A stretch of 60,941 bases of DNA, taken from an uncultured Bacilli bacterium (GTDB lineage: Bacteria; Bacillota_I; Bacilli_A; RF39; UBA660). Below, piece after piece: positions 18,908 to 29,522 of the stretch; the first letter of the stretch is position 1, and each line of letters opens with the position of its first letter. The notes beneath the pieces are model-generated. The model saw only the letters and a program-made list of their open reading frames with translations. It did not search any database and was not told where the DNA came from. Position numbers and translations under genes: made by a program. The DNA is taken from positions 1 to 60,941 of the forward strand of contig CANQKX010000006.1 in the NCBI GenBank assembly GCA_947624565.1. Direction: 5' to 3'.

Positions 18908-19810
18908 TTATTCCTCCAAATTCTTAATAATTTGTTTTAATATATTTTTTGATTTTTCAAGTTTATTTCTTTCTTCTTCATTTAATTTTAATTTTATTAC
19001 GCCTTTAATACCATCTTTATTTATAACTGATGGCATACCTAAATATACTCCATCAAAATAAGTAGATACTGTTAAAATGGTATTTTCATTATTTAATATT
19101 GCATTTGTTATTCTTGTTAAACAAACTCCAACACCATAACTTGTTTCACCTTTTAAATCAATTATTTTATATGCTAAATTTCTTACTTTCTGTTCTATTT
19201 GATTTAATTCTGGTTTTAAAATAATATCAGTAATATTTATTGGACCTACTTTAGTATTAGACCAACATACAAAACTACTATCTCCATGTTCACCTAATAC
19301 ATAAGTATTTACATCTTTATAATTAATATTTAATCTTTCTGATAAAGTAAATGATAGTCTTGCAGTATCTAATATAGTACCACTACCTATAATTTTATTA
19401 CTATCAAAATTTGAATATTTTTTAGTCATATAACACATTATATCAACAGGATTAATTGCTAATAAGAATATACCATTAAAACCTGAAGATACTGTCTTTT
19501 TTATTATTTCTTTTAATATTTTGTTATTTCTATTTACAAGTTCTAATCTTGATTCATTAGATTTTTGATTTGCACCTGCGCTAATTAATACTATTTTTGC
19601 ATCTTTACAATCTGCGTAACTACCCGCTTTTATTTTTATATTAGATTTAGAATATAAAAGTGCATGACTTAAATCCATCGCATGACCTAATGCTTTTTTA
19701 TTATCAATATCAATTAAAATTAATTCATCTACATTAGTATTTTGATTTAGTAAAGCATATGAATATGCCATACCTACATTTCCACAACCAACCACTACTA
19801 CTTTATTCAT
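18908..19810 (-). CDS. ldh: L-lactate/malate dehydrogenase family
   Basis: VVVGCGNVGMAYSYALL, LILIDID, NPVDIM, GEHGDSSF. Confidence 0.9.
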   Translation of the reverse strand: MNKVVVVGCGNVGMAYSYALLNQNTNVDELILIDIDNKKALGHAMDLSHALLYSKSNIKIKAGSYADCKDAKIVLISAGANQKSNESRLELVNRNNKILKEIIKKTVSSGFNGIFLLAINPVDIMCYMTKKYSNFDSNKIIGSGTILDTARLSFTLSERLNINYKDVNTYVLGEHGDSSFVCWSNTKVGPINITDIILKPELNQIEQKVRNLAYKIIDLKGETSYGVGVCLTRITNAILNNENTILTVSTYFDGVYLGMPSVINKDGIKGVIKLKLNEEERNKLEKSKNILKQIIKNLEE

Positions 19811-19827
19811 TAATTTCCTCCAAAATA

Positions 19828-20019
19828 CTATTTCTTTTCTTTATGAATAGTATGTTTTTTGCATGTTGGACAATATTTATTAATTTCAAGACGATCTGGT
19901 GTATTTGTCTTATTCTTTTCAACAAAATAATTTTCTTTTGAAACACCACGTTCAGATTTACATACAGTGCATTCTAAAGCAACATAACTTCTTGCATCTT
20001 TTTTCTTTGAATTTGCCAT
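19828..20019 (-). CDS. rpmG: 50S ribosomal protein L33
   Basis: [55 protein letters not shown]. Confidence 0.95.
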   Translation of the reverse strand: MANSKKKDARSYVALECTVCKSERGVSKENYFVEKNKTNTPDRLEINKYCPTCKKHTIHKEKK

Positions 20020-20064
20020 AATAAAAACCTCCTCTTTCTTTTAAAGCATATTAATTATAACATA

Positions 20065-22107
20065 TTATTGCAAAAATTCAAATACTTTATTTGATACTCT
20101 TGAACTTATTTTTGAATTTACAGGTGATGTATATGTTGAATTTTGTGAATATCTTACATTTGGAGATAATACAACAATAGAAAATTTAGGATCATAACTT
20201 GGTGCATATCCAATAAATCCTTTTGATATTGTTTCTACATCTATCTTACCATCATTATCAGAATCATAAAAACTTTCTGCTGTTCCTGTTTTACCTGCTG
20301 GAGATGTAACTTGTCCCATCTGTCCATAACCAAGTGTTTTCATAACAGATTCAAATCCTAATTTAATTCTATCTTTATATTTTTGTTCTAAATTAACTGT
20401 TCCTAATAATTTAGGTTCTACTTTTTCTTCTAATTTTCCTAAATCTTCTTCATTTGTTTTTTCATGTACTTCTTTAAGTAAATGTAATTGATACTTATTT
20501 CCATTAGATGCAAGTGTATTTATATAACTTGCTATTTGGATTGGTGTATATGTATCATATTGCCCTATTGCAATATCAAGTAAATGTCCAGGTTCAAAAC
20601 TAACTCCCTTAAATCCATATGATTCAACAGGTAAATCAATATTTGTTTTTTCTCCTAATCCATATTCTAAAAATGTACTTCTATATTTTTCAAATGAACT
20701 TTTATCTACAACTAATGGTCCATTATAATAATAATTGACATTTGCAACTCTCATTGCTACCTTATATTGATATGCATTTGATGAATATGCTAGTGCACTT
20801 ACATCATTAACATATCCAAGTCCGCTTGTCCAAGAACATTTCGCTGGTGTGTTTCTTATTTTTATACACTCATCTAAAAATGTTGTACCTATGTCAATTG
20901 CGCCTGTTTGATACCCAACAGTCATAGATGCACCCTTTACTATAGAACCTGGTGTAACTGGATTTGTTAAAAGTGCTGGTGTATTATCATAAATTTTATA
21001 TTCTCCATTTTTTGTTGTCACTTGTCTTGATGCCATAGCAAGTATTTCTCCTGTATTTGGCTGTATAATTATTACATGTGATCCATTATAAAATGTTGTA
21101 TTACTATTATTCTTTTTTGCATTTATTATTTCTTCATCCATTATTTGTTCTATTTCTTTTTGTAAATTTATATCTATAGTTAATACTATATCATGACCTC
21201 TTGATCCTTCATCAATTATAGTGTAAGAATTATCATTATTTAATTTATATTTAACTTTATCACCTTTTAGTAAAGATTCATATTGATATTCTAAATATGT
21301 AACTCCTACTCTATCATTTAATGAATATCCTTCTGATAAATATTTATCTTTTAATTCAAATGGTATACCTGATGAACTAGTTGAAATATTACCTAAAATT
21401 GTTCTAAATGTATCACCATATAAATATTTTCTTTCCCATTCTAGTTTAACATTAAATCCATTAAGTTCATTTATATGCTCTGAAACATATGCATATTCTT
21501 TATCAGATGCATATGTTTTAATTATTTTCTCATCATAATAATATCCCTTATTCATTAAGTAATATATATATGCAGCCTTTTTATCTATATCTGTATATTT
21601 ATTTAATTCTTCATCAGTAATTCTTTCTAGTTTCAATTTATTTATATCTGTAATTGTTAATTTTCTTTGTTTTAATTTATCTTTTTCTTCTTTTGTTATT
21701 TTTTTATCACACAACTCTTTATTATTTACTAAATAAAATTCTTTTAAATTAGTTTTATCTAATTTTGAAAAATCTATATCAATATTATTTGATAATTTAT
21801 ATGCAAGTTTTATTTGATCACTAGTAGTTGTACCACTTTGTCTTTTATAATAAATAGTTTTCACACCTACATTATCAACAAGTAAATTATAGTTTCTATC
21901 ATATATTCTTCCTCTTGGTGTAGAAGTACTGTAAACTTCATCTACTGTATTTTCATCTAACAATTTAATATATTTATCTTTATTTAATATTTGAATATTT
22001 GTAAGTTTTAATAATATTATTACAAAAAAAATAAATAATATTATTGATATAACAATTAATCTATTATGTGAAACTATATTATTTCTATTCATACAAACTT
22101 CCTCCAT
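20065..22107 (-). CDS. Penicillin-binding protein (PBP2-type transpeptidase)
   Basis: PBP dimerisation domain (STPRGRIYDRNYNLL), SxxK in TPGSIVKG, KTGTAE. Confidence 0.93.
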   Translation of the reverse strand: MEEVCMNRNNIVSHNRLIVISIILFIFFVIILLKLTNIQILNKDKYIKLLDENTVDEVYSTSTPRGRIYDRNYNLLVDNVGVKTIYYKRQSGTTTSDQIKLAYKLSNNIDIDFSKLDKTNLKEFYLVNNKELCDKKITKEEKDKLKQRKLTITDINKLKLERITDEELNKYTDIDKKAAYIYYLMNKGYYYDEKIIKTYASDKEYAYVSEHINELNGFNVKLEWERKYLYGDTFRTILGNISTSSSGIPFELKDKYLSEGYSLNDRVGVTYLEYQYESLLKGDKVKYKLNNDNSYTIIDEGSRGHDIVLTIDINLQKEIEQIMDEEIINAKKNNSNTTFYNGSHVIIIQPNTGEILAMASRQVTTKNGEYKIYDNTPALLTNPVTPGSIVKGASMTVGYQTGAIDIGTTFLDECIKIRNTPAKCSWTSGLGYVNDVSALAYSSNAYQYKVAMRVANVNYYYNGPLVVDKSSFEKYRSTFLEYGLGEKTNIDLPVESYGFKGVSFEPGHLLDIAIGQYDTYTPIQIASYINTLASNGNKYQLHLLKEVHEKTNEEDLGKLEEKVEPKLLGTVNLEQKYKDRIKLGFESVMKTLGYGQMGQVTSPAGKTGTAESFYDSDNDGKIDVETISKGFIGYAPSYDPKFSIVVLSPNVRYSQNSTYTSPVNSKISSRVSNKVFEFLQ

Positions 22108-22167
22108 ATATATTTTGCTTCATATATTAAATTAATATTACATATATTTTTTTAGAGGTGAAATTAT

Positions 22168-22425
22168 TTGAACGATTTATTATTAGAAAAATATGTAAAT
22201 AAATTAACAAAAGATCATATTATAAATTATGCTAAAAATAATGAAATTATTGTTAGTAATAATGAAGTGGATATAATATATGACTATATAAAAAAATATT
22301 GGAGAAAATTTTATTATGAAAATCCTAAAGATTTATTTGATGAACTAAAAAGTAAATTATCACCAAATACTTATAATAAACTAATACAAATTTATACTGA
22401 AGCAAAAGAAAAAATTAAGAAATAA
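22168..22425 (+). CDS. Small protein, possibly DUF2624-like (TTG start)
   Basis: AGAGGTG RBS then TTG; LTKDHIINYAKNNEIIVSNNEVDIIYDYIKKYW. Confidence 0.6.
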   Translation: MNDLLLEKYVNKLTKDHIINYAKNNEIIVSNNEVDIIYDYIKKYWRKFYYENPKDLFDELKSKLSPNTYNKLIQIYTEAKEKIKK

Positions 22426-22436
22426 ATCTTAATTTT
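22411..22436 (+). terminator. Intrinsic terminator enclosing the stop codon of the 85-aa gene
   Basis: AAAATTAAGA-AATAAA-TCTTAATTTT + T run. Confidence 0.8.
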
Positions 22437-22437
22437 T

Positions 22438-22722
22438 TTATATATTCATATATTGTATTATTAATCCAATTAGTTCTTCAATATTTTGCATGTAAACCAT
22501 CATTGCCTCTAAATAATCTTCATCTGTTGGAGGTTGTTTTTCTAAATCATTAATTTCTCTACTTTTTAGAGGAGTAAATTGTATATTATTATTTTGTGCA
22601 TATATTGTTAAATATGCAAGAATAGATTTTAGTTTTTCTACTAATTCATTTTGTTTTTGATTGATATTTAATTTTAAAAACTCTTCCATAAATTCATCAA
22701 ATATTTTTTGCTTTTCATCCAT
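22438..22722 (-). CDS. Hypothetical protein, third gene of the poly-G promoter operon
   Basis: Intact ORF next to the 507-aa gene. Confidence 0.6.
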   Translation of the reverse strand: MDEKQKIFDEFMEEFLKLNINQKQNELVEKLKSILAYLTIYAQNNNIQFTPLKSREINDLEKQPPTDEDYLEAMMVYMQNIEELIGLIIQYMNI

Positions 22723-24245
22723 TATAGTTTCATTCCTCCATTGTAGGTATTAACAAATATTCCTTTTTTTAAATTGCTTTGGGAATTTAGTTTATCCTTC
22801 ATATTTTTATATCTTTCATCTACTTCAATTTTTTCATTTTTTACTTTTTCTTCAGTTTCCTTATTAGATTTTATTTGTTGCCTTTTTTGCTGAATTTTTT
22901 CATCTATTTCACTTATTTCTTTAGAATGGTCTCTTTTTTTAAAATGTTCTCTTACATCTCCACCAATAACTTCATAACCCGCTGAATATACTTCCCCTTG
23001 TGATTGAGCATATTTATATCTTTCGGAACTTAAATTGGAAATTTCGCTTTGTATTTGATTATTTCGTATATTCATATCACTAGATATATTTTGTTGGTGT
23101 ATAACTTTATCTATTGTTGATTTATAATTTATTAGTGCTTTTTTCGATTCACTAACTATCCTATCGTTTTCCATTTTGTCTATAGATACATCCAATTTGC
23201 TTTTTTCTTCTTCTGTTAAACTTCTCTCTATTAATTTTTTTACATTTTCTAGAGTTTTATGGATAGATTTTCCTGTTGATGATTTATGATAAAAAAATAT
23301 ATACTTCGAATCTTCTTTAAACATTTGTAAATCCGATATTAATTTATCTGACGTTCTCATTTTTTCTATATATTTTTTAGATATTGACATAATTTTTGGT
23401 TTTACAACTCTTCTTATTGTAGTTATTTCCTCATTTATATCTTTTTTTACTTTTTTATCTTCTATTTTATTTAAATTGTAAGCAACTTTATTAATATCAT
23501 TGAATAATTCTTTTAAATTTTTTTCACTATATTCTCTTCTTGTATCATAGTCTTTATCTATTTTTTTATTACTATTATAAAGTTCTTTTCTTAAATCCTT
23601 TATTCTAATTTTATTATGGATTTCTGGTACCTTTGTATATGATACACGTTTAAAAAATTCAACTCTAAACTTATTCTGATCATGTGAAAGTTTATAAATA
23701 GTAGGCATCTGATTTCCATATGTTGAAACAAATTTTGATTTATTAGCATCTGATAATTTTTTTAATGTGTGTTTTTCTATTTTTTTTCTTAATGATGAAA
23801 TTTCTTTTTTTAATTTTTGCATTTCATTTATCAACTTACTTAAATTCTTATTTTTATTATTGAGTTTATCTAAATCTGAATAACTGGTACATATATAACT
23901 AATTTCATCTAATTCACTGATTTGTTTTAAACTATTTTCTACTTCATTAAGAGATTTTATAAATGATGATCTCATTTTGCAAAATTTTTTTAATTTAGTT
24001 TTTCTAAAATTTTCCAACTGTTGTTGTGCTTCTTTTCCATATACTCTATTTTTTTTTAAATCTTCATTAAATTTATTCTCATAGCCATATGAGGTTAACT
24101 TTCCATTAAAACTACCTATAAGTGTTGTTACCGCATCAAGCAGATTATATTTTTTACCAGAAAAATTACTAAAAAATTCCCCCATTCCCCATCTTAAAGC
24201 ATATTTTTCTATATCATATTTATTAATATCATAACTATTTATCAT
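22722..24245 (-). CDS. Long coiled-coil protein of unknown function
   Basis: Charged heptad-rich 507-aa ORF, no TM segment. Confidence 0.65.
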   Translation of the reverse strand: MINSYDINKYDIEKYALRWGMGEFFSNFSGKKYNLLDAVTTLIGSFNGKLTSYGYENKFNEDLKKNRVYGKEAQQQLENFRKTKLKKFCKMRSSFIKSLNEVENSLKQISELDEISYICTSYSDLDKLNNKNKNLSKLINEMQKLKKEISSLRKKIEKHTLKKLSDANKSKFVSTYGNQMPTIYKLSHDQNKFRVEFFKRVSYTKVPEIHNKIRIKDLRKELYNSNKKIDKDYDTRREYSEKNLKELFNDINKVAYNLNKIEDKKVKKDINEEITTIRRVVKPKIMSISKKYIEKMRTSDKLISDLQMFKEDSKYIFFYHKSSTGKSIHKTLENVKKLIERSLTEEEKSKLDVSIDKMENDRIVSESKKALINYKSTIDKVIHQQNISSDMNIRNNQIQSEISNLSSERYKYAQSQGEVYSAGYEVIGGDVREHFKKRDHSKEISEIDEKIQQKRQQIKSNKETEEKVKNEKIEVDERYKNMKDKLNSQSNLKKGIFVNTYNGGMKL

Positions 24246-24550
24246 TCTAATCTCTCCTTTAACTCTTCAATAACTTTTACTAGTTCTTCGTCATCAACTT
24301 CATCAAATATAGTTTCTCCGTTTTCTTCAATTATTGAATTTACATATATCAAAATTTGTCCATTATTTAATTGTTTATTATCTGTATATACTACAAAATC
24401 ACCATCTTCTATTGTTATATATGATAAAACTTCGTATTCTTTTTTTTCTCCATTCTCATCTGTTATATATATTTTTCTATCTTCTTCTGTAAGTTCAATA
24501 TCATCTATATTTTTATCACTTTCTTCTAAAAAACCCAAATCTTTATCCAT
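24242..24550 (-). CDS. DUF1292-like acidic protein
   Basis: EYEVLSYITIEDGDFVVYTDN...ILIYVNSIIEENGETIFDEVDDEELVKVIEEL; start set at MDKDLGF after AGGAGATATTA. Confidence 0.75.
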   Translation of the reverse strand: MDKDLGFLEESDKNIDDIELTEEDRKIYITDENGEKKEYEVLSYITIEDGDFVVYTDNKQLNNGQILIYVNSIIEENGETIFDEVDDEELVKVIEELKERLE

Positions 24551-24575
24551 ATTAATATCTCCTATTCTAATTTCT

Positions 24576-24606
24576 AGTATACCCCCCCCCCAAGCATTTT
24601 TGTCAA
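24576..24606 (-). promoter_or_regulatory. Promoter with G10 tract in the -35/-10 spacer (candidate phase-variable promoter)
   Basis: TTGACA-AAAATGCTTGGGGGGGGGG-TATACT; spacer 19 bp. Confidence 0.75.
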
Positions 24607-24632
24607 CATATAGTTTACAATATATGTAAACT

Positions 24633-24661
24633 AAAAAAGTAGGATTATTTCCTACTTTTTT
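24633..24661 (-). terminator. Intrinsic terminator enclosing the gmk stop codon
   Basis: AAAAAAGTAGGA-AATAA-TCCTACTTTTTT. Confidence 0.85.
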
Positions 24662-25211
24662 CATTATCAATTATTAATTTAAATTTATCTACTGCTCTAT
24701 CTATATTTTGATTTACAATTATATAATCATACTTACTAGATTTTTCTATTTCTTCAACAGCAAGTTTAAGTCTACTATCAATAGTTTCTTTACTATCTAA
24801 ATTTCTTGTTTTTAATCTTTCTTCTAATTCTTCTAATGTTGGTGGAAGTATAAATATTAATATACTATCTTTTATAATATTTTTTATTTGAAAAGCACCT
24901 TGAACTTCTATTATTAAAAATACATTAATACCCTTATTTAAATATTCTTCAACTTTAGATTTTGGTGTACCATAATAATTATTGTTATATTCAGCGTATT
25001 CTAAAAAATTATCTTCTTTAATTTGTTTTTTAAACTCTTTTTTGCTTAAAAAATAATAATTTACACCATCTTGTTCATTTTCTCTTGGTTTTCTTGTAGT
25101 TGCTGATACTGACAAATGTCCTTCATTATTTTCTAAATACTTACTTACAATTGTATCTTTTCCTACTCCACTTGGACCTGATACTACAAACAATTTCCCT
25201 TTTTTACTCAT
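24645..25211 (-). CDS. gmk: Guanylate kinase
   Basis: KLFVVSGPSGVGKDTIVSKYL...SVSATTRKPRENEQDGVNYYFLSKKEF. Confidence 0.97.
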   Translation of the reverse strand: MSKKGKLFVVSGPSGVGKDTIVSKYLENNEGHLSVSATTRKPRENEQDGVNYYFLSKKEFKKQIKEDNFLEYAEYNNNYYGTPKSKVEEYLNKGINVFLIIEVQGAFQIKNIIKDSILIFILPPTLEELEERLKTRNLDSKETIDSRLKLAVEEIEKSSKYDYIIVNQNIDRAVDKFKLIIDNEKSRK

Positions 25212-25359
25212 ATTGCCTCCATAATGTAAGTACATTTTATCAAATTTATATTATTAATTCAATAAAAAAACAATAATTAATATTATTTTAATATATATTT
25301 TAAACTATAATAACAAATTTTTAATAAATTATTTTTTATTATATATAATAAAAAAGCAA

Positions 25360-25548
25360 CTATTTTGTTGCTTCTTCTTTTTCTACTACATTTTTTCCTT
25401 TGTAGAATCCACATTCTGGACAAACTCTATGTGATCTAATATCTGCTCCACAATTTGAACATTTTACTGTACCATTTGCTTCAATTTTATAATGTGTTCT
25501 TCTCATTCTACCTCTTGTTTTAGAAATTTTTCTAAAAGGTACTGCCAT
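25360..25548 (-). CDS. rpmF: 50S ribosomal protein L32
   Basis: [21 protein letters not shown]...[23 protein letters not shown]. Confidence 0.97.
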   Translation of the reverse strand: MAVPFRKISKTRGRMRRTHYKIEANGTVKCSNCGADIRSHRVCPECGFYKGKNVVEKEEATK

Positions 25549-25566
25549 AAATTACACTCCTTCCCA

Positions 25567-26064
25567 TTATTCATTTAAGAATTCTTTTAATTTTTCTAAT
25601 CTAGGATCAATATCCTTTTTAACAACCTTTTCATCAGTTATAAATCTCCAACCATCACCATTTATATTTTCAACTTTTACATCATCGCTTATAACTTTCA
25701 AAGGTACTTCCAATATAATATTTTGCCATATAATTGGAATTAAATCAATAGTATTATTAATAATTTTATTATTTTCTTCAATATCTATTGATTCATTGTT
25801 ATCTGAAATTACTTCATTGATATCAATATTAATATCATATTTTACATCTTTAAGTGATATGCTACAAACTAATGTTAATGTACATTTAATATTTAAATTT
25901 AAGTTATATTCTCCTTCAAATTCCTTTATATTACCCTTTATTTTAACTTTACTTATGTCTTTTATGTCTGTATTTTTTAAATATTCTTTATCTATATACA
26001 CTTCATCATCAATAAGTATTTCATCAGTTAATTTTGTTATTAATTTTGTTAAATTAATAATCAT
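25567..26064 (-). CDS. yceD: YceD/DUF177 family protein
   Basis: Directly upstream of rpmF; DUF177-like CTLTLVCSISLKDVKYDINIDINEVIS. Confidence 0.8.
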   Translation of the reverse strand: MIINLTKLITKLTDEILIDDEVYIDKEYLKNTDIKDISKVKIKGNIKEFEGEYNLNLNIKCTLTLVCSISLKDVKYDINIDINEVISDNNESIDIEENNKIINNTIDLIPIIWQNIILEVPLKVISDDVKVENINGDGWRFITDEKVVKKDIDPRLEKLKEFLNE

Positions 26065-26174
26065 TATATCACCTCAAGTTCAGTTAAATTATATATTAAA
26101 ATCTTTAATAAATCAATATACAATATTTTACATTTAACACATTACATGTTAAAATTACCTATGAGGTGTTTACT

Positions 26175-27284
26175 ATGGTAACAATTGGTATAATTGCTGA
26201 ATATAATCCATTTCATAATGGTCATTTATATCATATAAATAAAATAAAGCAAATGTTTAAAGATTCTACTATAGTTTTAGTTATGAGTGGTAATTTTACT
26301 CAAAGAGGAGATGCATCAATTATTAATAAATGGGATAAAACTGAAATTGCACTTAATAATAATATTGATTTAGTTGTTGAACTTCCATTTGAATATACTT
26401 GTGAATCTGCTGATACATTTGCTTTAGGTGCTTGCACTATATTAAATTATTTAAAGGTCGATTATTTAGTATTTGGTAGTGAATCAAATGATATAGAACT
26501 AATTAAAAATATTGCAAATACGCAGTTAGATAAAAAATATGATTTAAAGGTTAAAGAATATATTAATAAAGGAATTAATTATGCGACTGCATTATCTAAG
26601 GCTTTAGAAGATTTTGGATTTAGTAACATTAAAAATCCAAATGATATACTTGGTGTTAGTTATGTTAGAGAATTAATTAGATTAAAAAGTAATATAATTC
26701 CTATTACTATAAAAAGAACTAATGATCATAATAGTAAAATCTTAACTAAGTATATAACAAGTGCAAGTAGCATAAGGGAAAATATTAAACATAAAAATGT
26801 AAAAAAATATGTACCAAAAATAACATATAAATATTTAAAGAAAAAATTATATTTTACAGAAGATTATTTTAGTCTTCTAAAATATAAAATATTAAGTGAA
26901 ATTGACAATTTAAATATATATCATTTAGTTGATGAAGGTATTGAAAATAAGATTAAGAAAGTTATTTACAAATCAAATAGTTATGATGAACTTATATTAA
27001 ATATTAAATCTAAAAGATATACCTATAGCAAAATCAAAAGAATGCTTTTATGTATATTAGTTGGTTTTACTAAAGAAGATGCAAAAAAAAGAAATATTAA
27101 TTATATAAGAGTTTTAGGATTTAATAAGAAAGGACGAAATTATTTAAATAAAATAAAAAAAGAAATTAATATTCCAATATATACCAATTATAATAATAAT
27201 CTTAATTTACAACTAAAAGTAACTTCAATATATGATTGTAATTTAATAAAAAAAGAGATTAATAATCTAATAAAGATTGATTAA
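26175..27284 (+). CDS. tmcAL: tRNA(Met) cytidine acetate ligase (TmcAL/YlbM)
   Basis: IGIIAEYNPFHNGHLYHINKIKQ...VMSGNFTQRGDASIINKWDKTEIAL. Confidence 0.95.
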   Translation: MVTIGIIAEYNPFHNGHLYHINKIKQMFKDSTIVLVMSGNFTQRGDASIINKWDKTEIALNNNIDLVVELPFEYTCESADTFALGACTILNYLKVDYLVFGSESNDIELIKNIANTQLDKKYDLKVKEYINKGINYATALSKALEDFGFSNIKNPNDILGVSYVRELIRLKSNIIPITIKRTNDHNSKILTKYITSASSIRENIKHKNVKKYVPKITYKYLKKKLYFTEDYFSLLKYKILSEIDNLNIYHLVDEGIENKIKKVIYKSNSYDELILNIKSKRYTYSKIKRMLLCILVGFTKEDAKKRNINYIRVLGFNKKGRNYLNKIKKEINIPIYTNYNNNLNLQLKVTSIYDCNLIKKEINNLIKID

Positions 27285-27289
27285 TCTTT

Positions 27290-28288
27290 TTATATGTTTA
27301 GTAAAAATAGTTCTAATCCAAAATTTTTATCTATATTACCTGATTTAATATCATAATCTAATTTATATAATTTTTTTATATTATCTATTAATTTTTGTTC
27401 ATCATAATTACTAGATAATGCAAGTTTTACTCTATATGGATGTTCACCTATTATTGATGGCATTTCTATTTCTTTATATCCATTTTTTTTCATTAATTTA
27501 ACTTGTAATATTAATCTAAATTGATTAGCAATCATAACTATTAATTTAATTGGTTCTTCACCCATTAAAAGTAAATCTTTATATATTTTTATTGATTTTT
27601 CTACATTTTTTTCCATAATTGAATTAGTTAATGAAAAAATATTATCTTCTATATTATCTCTAATAACTAAATCTATATCTTCTTTTGTTATATTTTTATC
27701 TAAATCTTTATAAATCATTAATTTATTACATTCATTAATGATATTTGATAAATCATACTTTACTTTATCAACTATCATTCTTACTAAAGGCATATCTATA
27801 TTATAAGAATTATCTTTAAAATAATTATATATATAATTATTTAAACTATGACTTTCTAATTTTTTACATTCAATTACTTTAGATAACCTTTTTAATTCTT
27901 TAACTATCTTTTTTCTATCATCTAATTTAGAATTTTTTACTATAAATATTAAATATACATCATCAAAAGGATTGTTAATATATTTTAATAATGACTCTAA
28001 ATCGTTATTTATATCTTTTTTACTATCAGTTGTTAAAAATGAACATTCTTCACAAATTATTAATTTTTTACTATCAAACATACTAATTGTACATGCTTCA
28101 TCTAAAACATCTGATATGTTAGTTTCATCTAAATTGTATCTAATAATATTATCTTTTAATACATTAGAATCTGAAATAATTTTATTTAATTCATCATTTA
28201 TTAAATAATTTTCATCACCATATATTAAATATAAATTATTCATACTACCACCATAATAATTATAACATATTAATAAAAAAACATACAT
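27290..28288 (-). CDS. holA: DNA polymerase III subunit delta
   Basis: LYLIYGDENYLINDELNKI...domain order of HolA. Confidence 0.88.
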   Translation of the reverse strand: MYVFLLICYNYYGGSMNNLYLIYGDENYLINDELNKIISDSNVLKDNIIRYNLDETNISDVLDEACTISMFDSKKLIICEECSFLTTDSKKDINNDLESLLKYINNPFDDVYLIFIVKNSKLDDRKKIVKELKRLSKVIECKKLESHSLNNYIYNYFKDNSYNIDMPLVRMIVDKVKYDLSNIINECNKLMIYKDLDKNITKEDIDLVIRDNIEDNIFSLTNSIMEKNVEKSIKIYKDLLLMGEEPIKLIVMIANQFRLILQVKLMKKNGYKEIEMPSIIGEHPYRVKLALSSNYDEQKLIDNIKKLYKLDYDIKSGNIDKNFGLELFLLNI

Positions 28289-28296
28289 ATTGTATG

Positions 28297-29457
28297 TTAA
28301 TTACTTTTTTTGTTTAACTCTAAATCATTAATAGTTAATTCTCTTTGTAAAATTTTCTTAAATTTAGGATTTTCTCCTTCTAATTTACTATTTGCTCTTT
28401 CTTTTACTCTTACTAAGGTCGTTACCAACAATTTTCTTAAGTTCTCTTGTTTTAGTTTTTCTTCTTGCTTTTCTGTATCAATCTGAATTTTTAAAATTTT
28501 TAGTCTTTGATTAAATAATAAAGCATAGTATGAATCTTTTTTAGATAATATATCATACCAAATTGGCAATTTTGGATCTTCGCCTTGTAATTTATAATAA
28601 TTTGCTGCTATATGAACAAGAATATTAATTTTTTCTAAAGTTAAATTAAAATTTGATAAAGAAATAAAAGATATTACATTATTATAATTTAAATTAGATA
28701 GTATTTCAATATCATTATTGTTTCTTATATCATTGCTTAAATTCATATAGGTTTTATTTTCATATAAATCTTTTATAAGTTTTATTTTTACCTTTTTTGT
28801 ACCTAAAAGACCTACTAATGATACTTTCTTACCATTTAAATTAAAACAATAATCTTCATTATTCGCATCAAAATATTCAGTTAAGGAAACTGCTTCTTCA
28901 TATTTTTGTTTATTAATTAAATTACACAATAAATTATACATAGTATATCCATTGTATTGTTCACTTTTATTTATTTTAAATAACTCAGCTACTAACTTAT
29001 GTGGAAGTCTTCTTATAAATTTTTCAAAAGTTCTATAATCATATTTTTCTAAAACATCATTAATAATATTTAATTTTTCTTCATAAGAAACATTTGATAA
29101 TATTATATCCTTTATTACATCTAAAGGAAACATATTTACAATATTAAATTTTTCTTTATATATACTAGATATTTTATCATTATTTAAAATTATTGAATAT
29201 AATTTATTTACATCTGTATATTCTACAGAGTCAGATATATCACTAATACATGATAATTCTCTTTTTAATATATCAATAAGACTTAAATCATCTTTGTTTT
29301 TTATGGTTACATTACTATCTTCTAAATCATTAATTACAGAATTTTTAATAATTTCATAGCTAAGTTCTTGATGTTGATTATTTAATGTTAATTCATATAA
29401 TGCGATTATATCGTATATTGTTTTTATATTTTTTAAATGAAACTTTATTTTTTGCAT
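28297..29457 (-). CDS. Hypothetical protein
   Basis: Intact 386-aa ORF; no family recognised. Confidence 0.6.
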   Translation of the reverse strand: MQKIKFHLKNIKTIYDIIALYELTLNNQHQELSYEIIKNSVINDLEDSNVTIKNKDDLSLIDILKRELSCISDISDSVEYTDVNKLYSIILNNDKISSIYKEKFNIVNMFPLDVIKDIILSNVSYEEKLNIINDVLEKYDYRTFEKFIRRLPHKLVAELFKINKSEQYNGYTMYNLLCNLINKQKYEEAVSLTEYFDANNEDYCFNLNGKKVSLVGLLGTKKVKIKLIKDLYENKTYMNLSNDIRNNNDIEILSNLNYNNVISFISLSNFNLTLEKINILVHIAANYYKLQGEDPKLPIWYDILSKKDSYYALLFNQRLKILKIQIDTEKQEEKLKQENLRKLLVTTLVRVKERANSKLEGENPKFKKILQRELTINDLELNKKSN

Positions 29458-29522
29458 ACTACTTAAACTCCCCTACTATTATTATTTTATAACAAATAAT
29501 AATTTATAGCAAGAAAAAAAGC

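Noticed and set aside
24576-24606. Poly-G tract as part of a longer coding N-terminus (ORF start at 24670)
   Set aside because: The longer frame reads through the gmk terminator and promoter; the RBS AGGAGATATTA plus ATG at 24550 is the better start.
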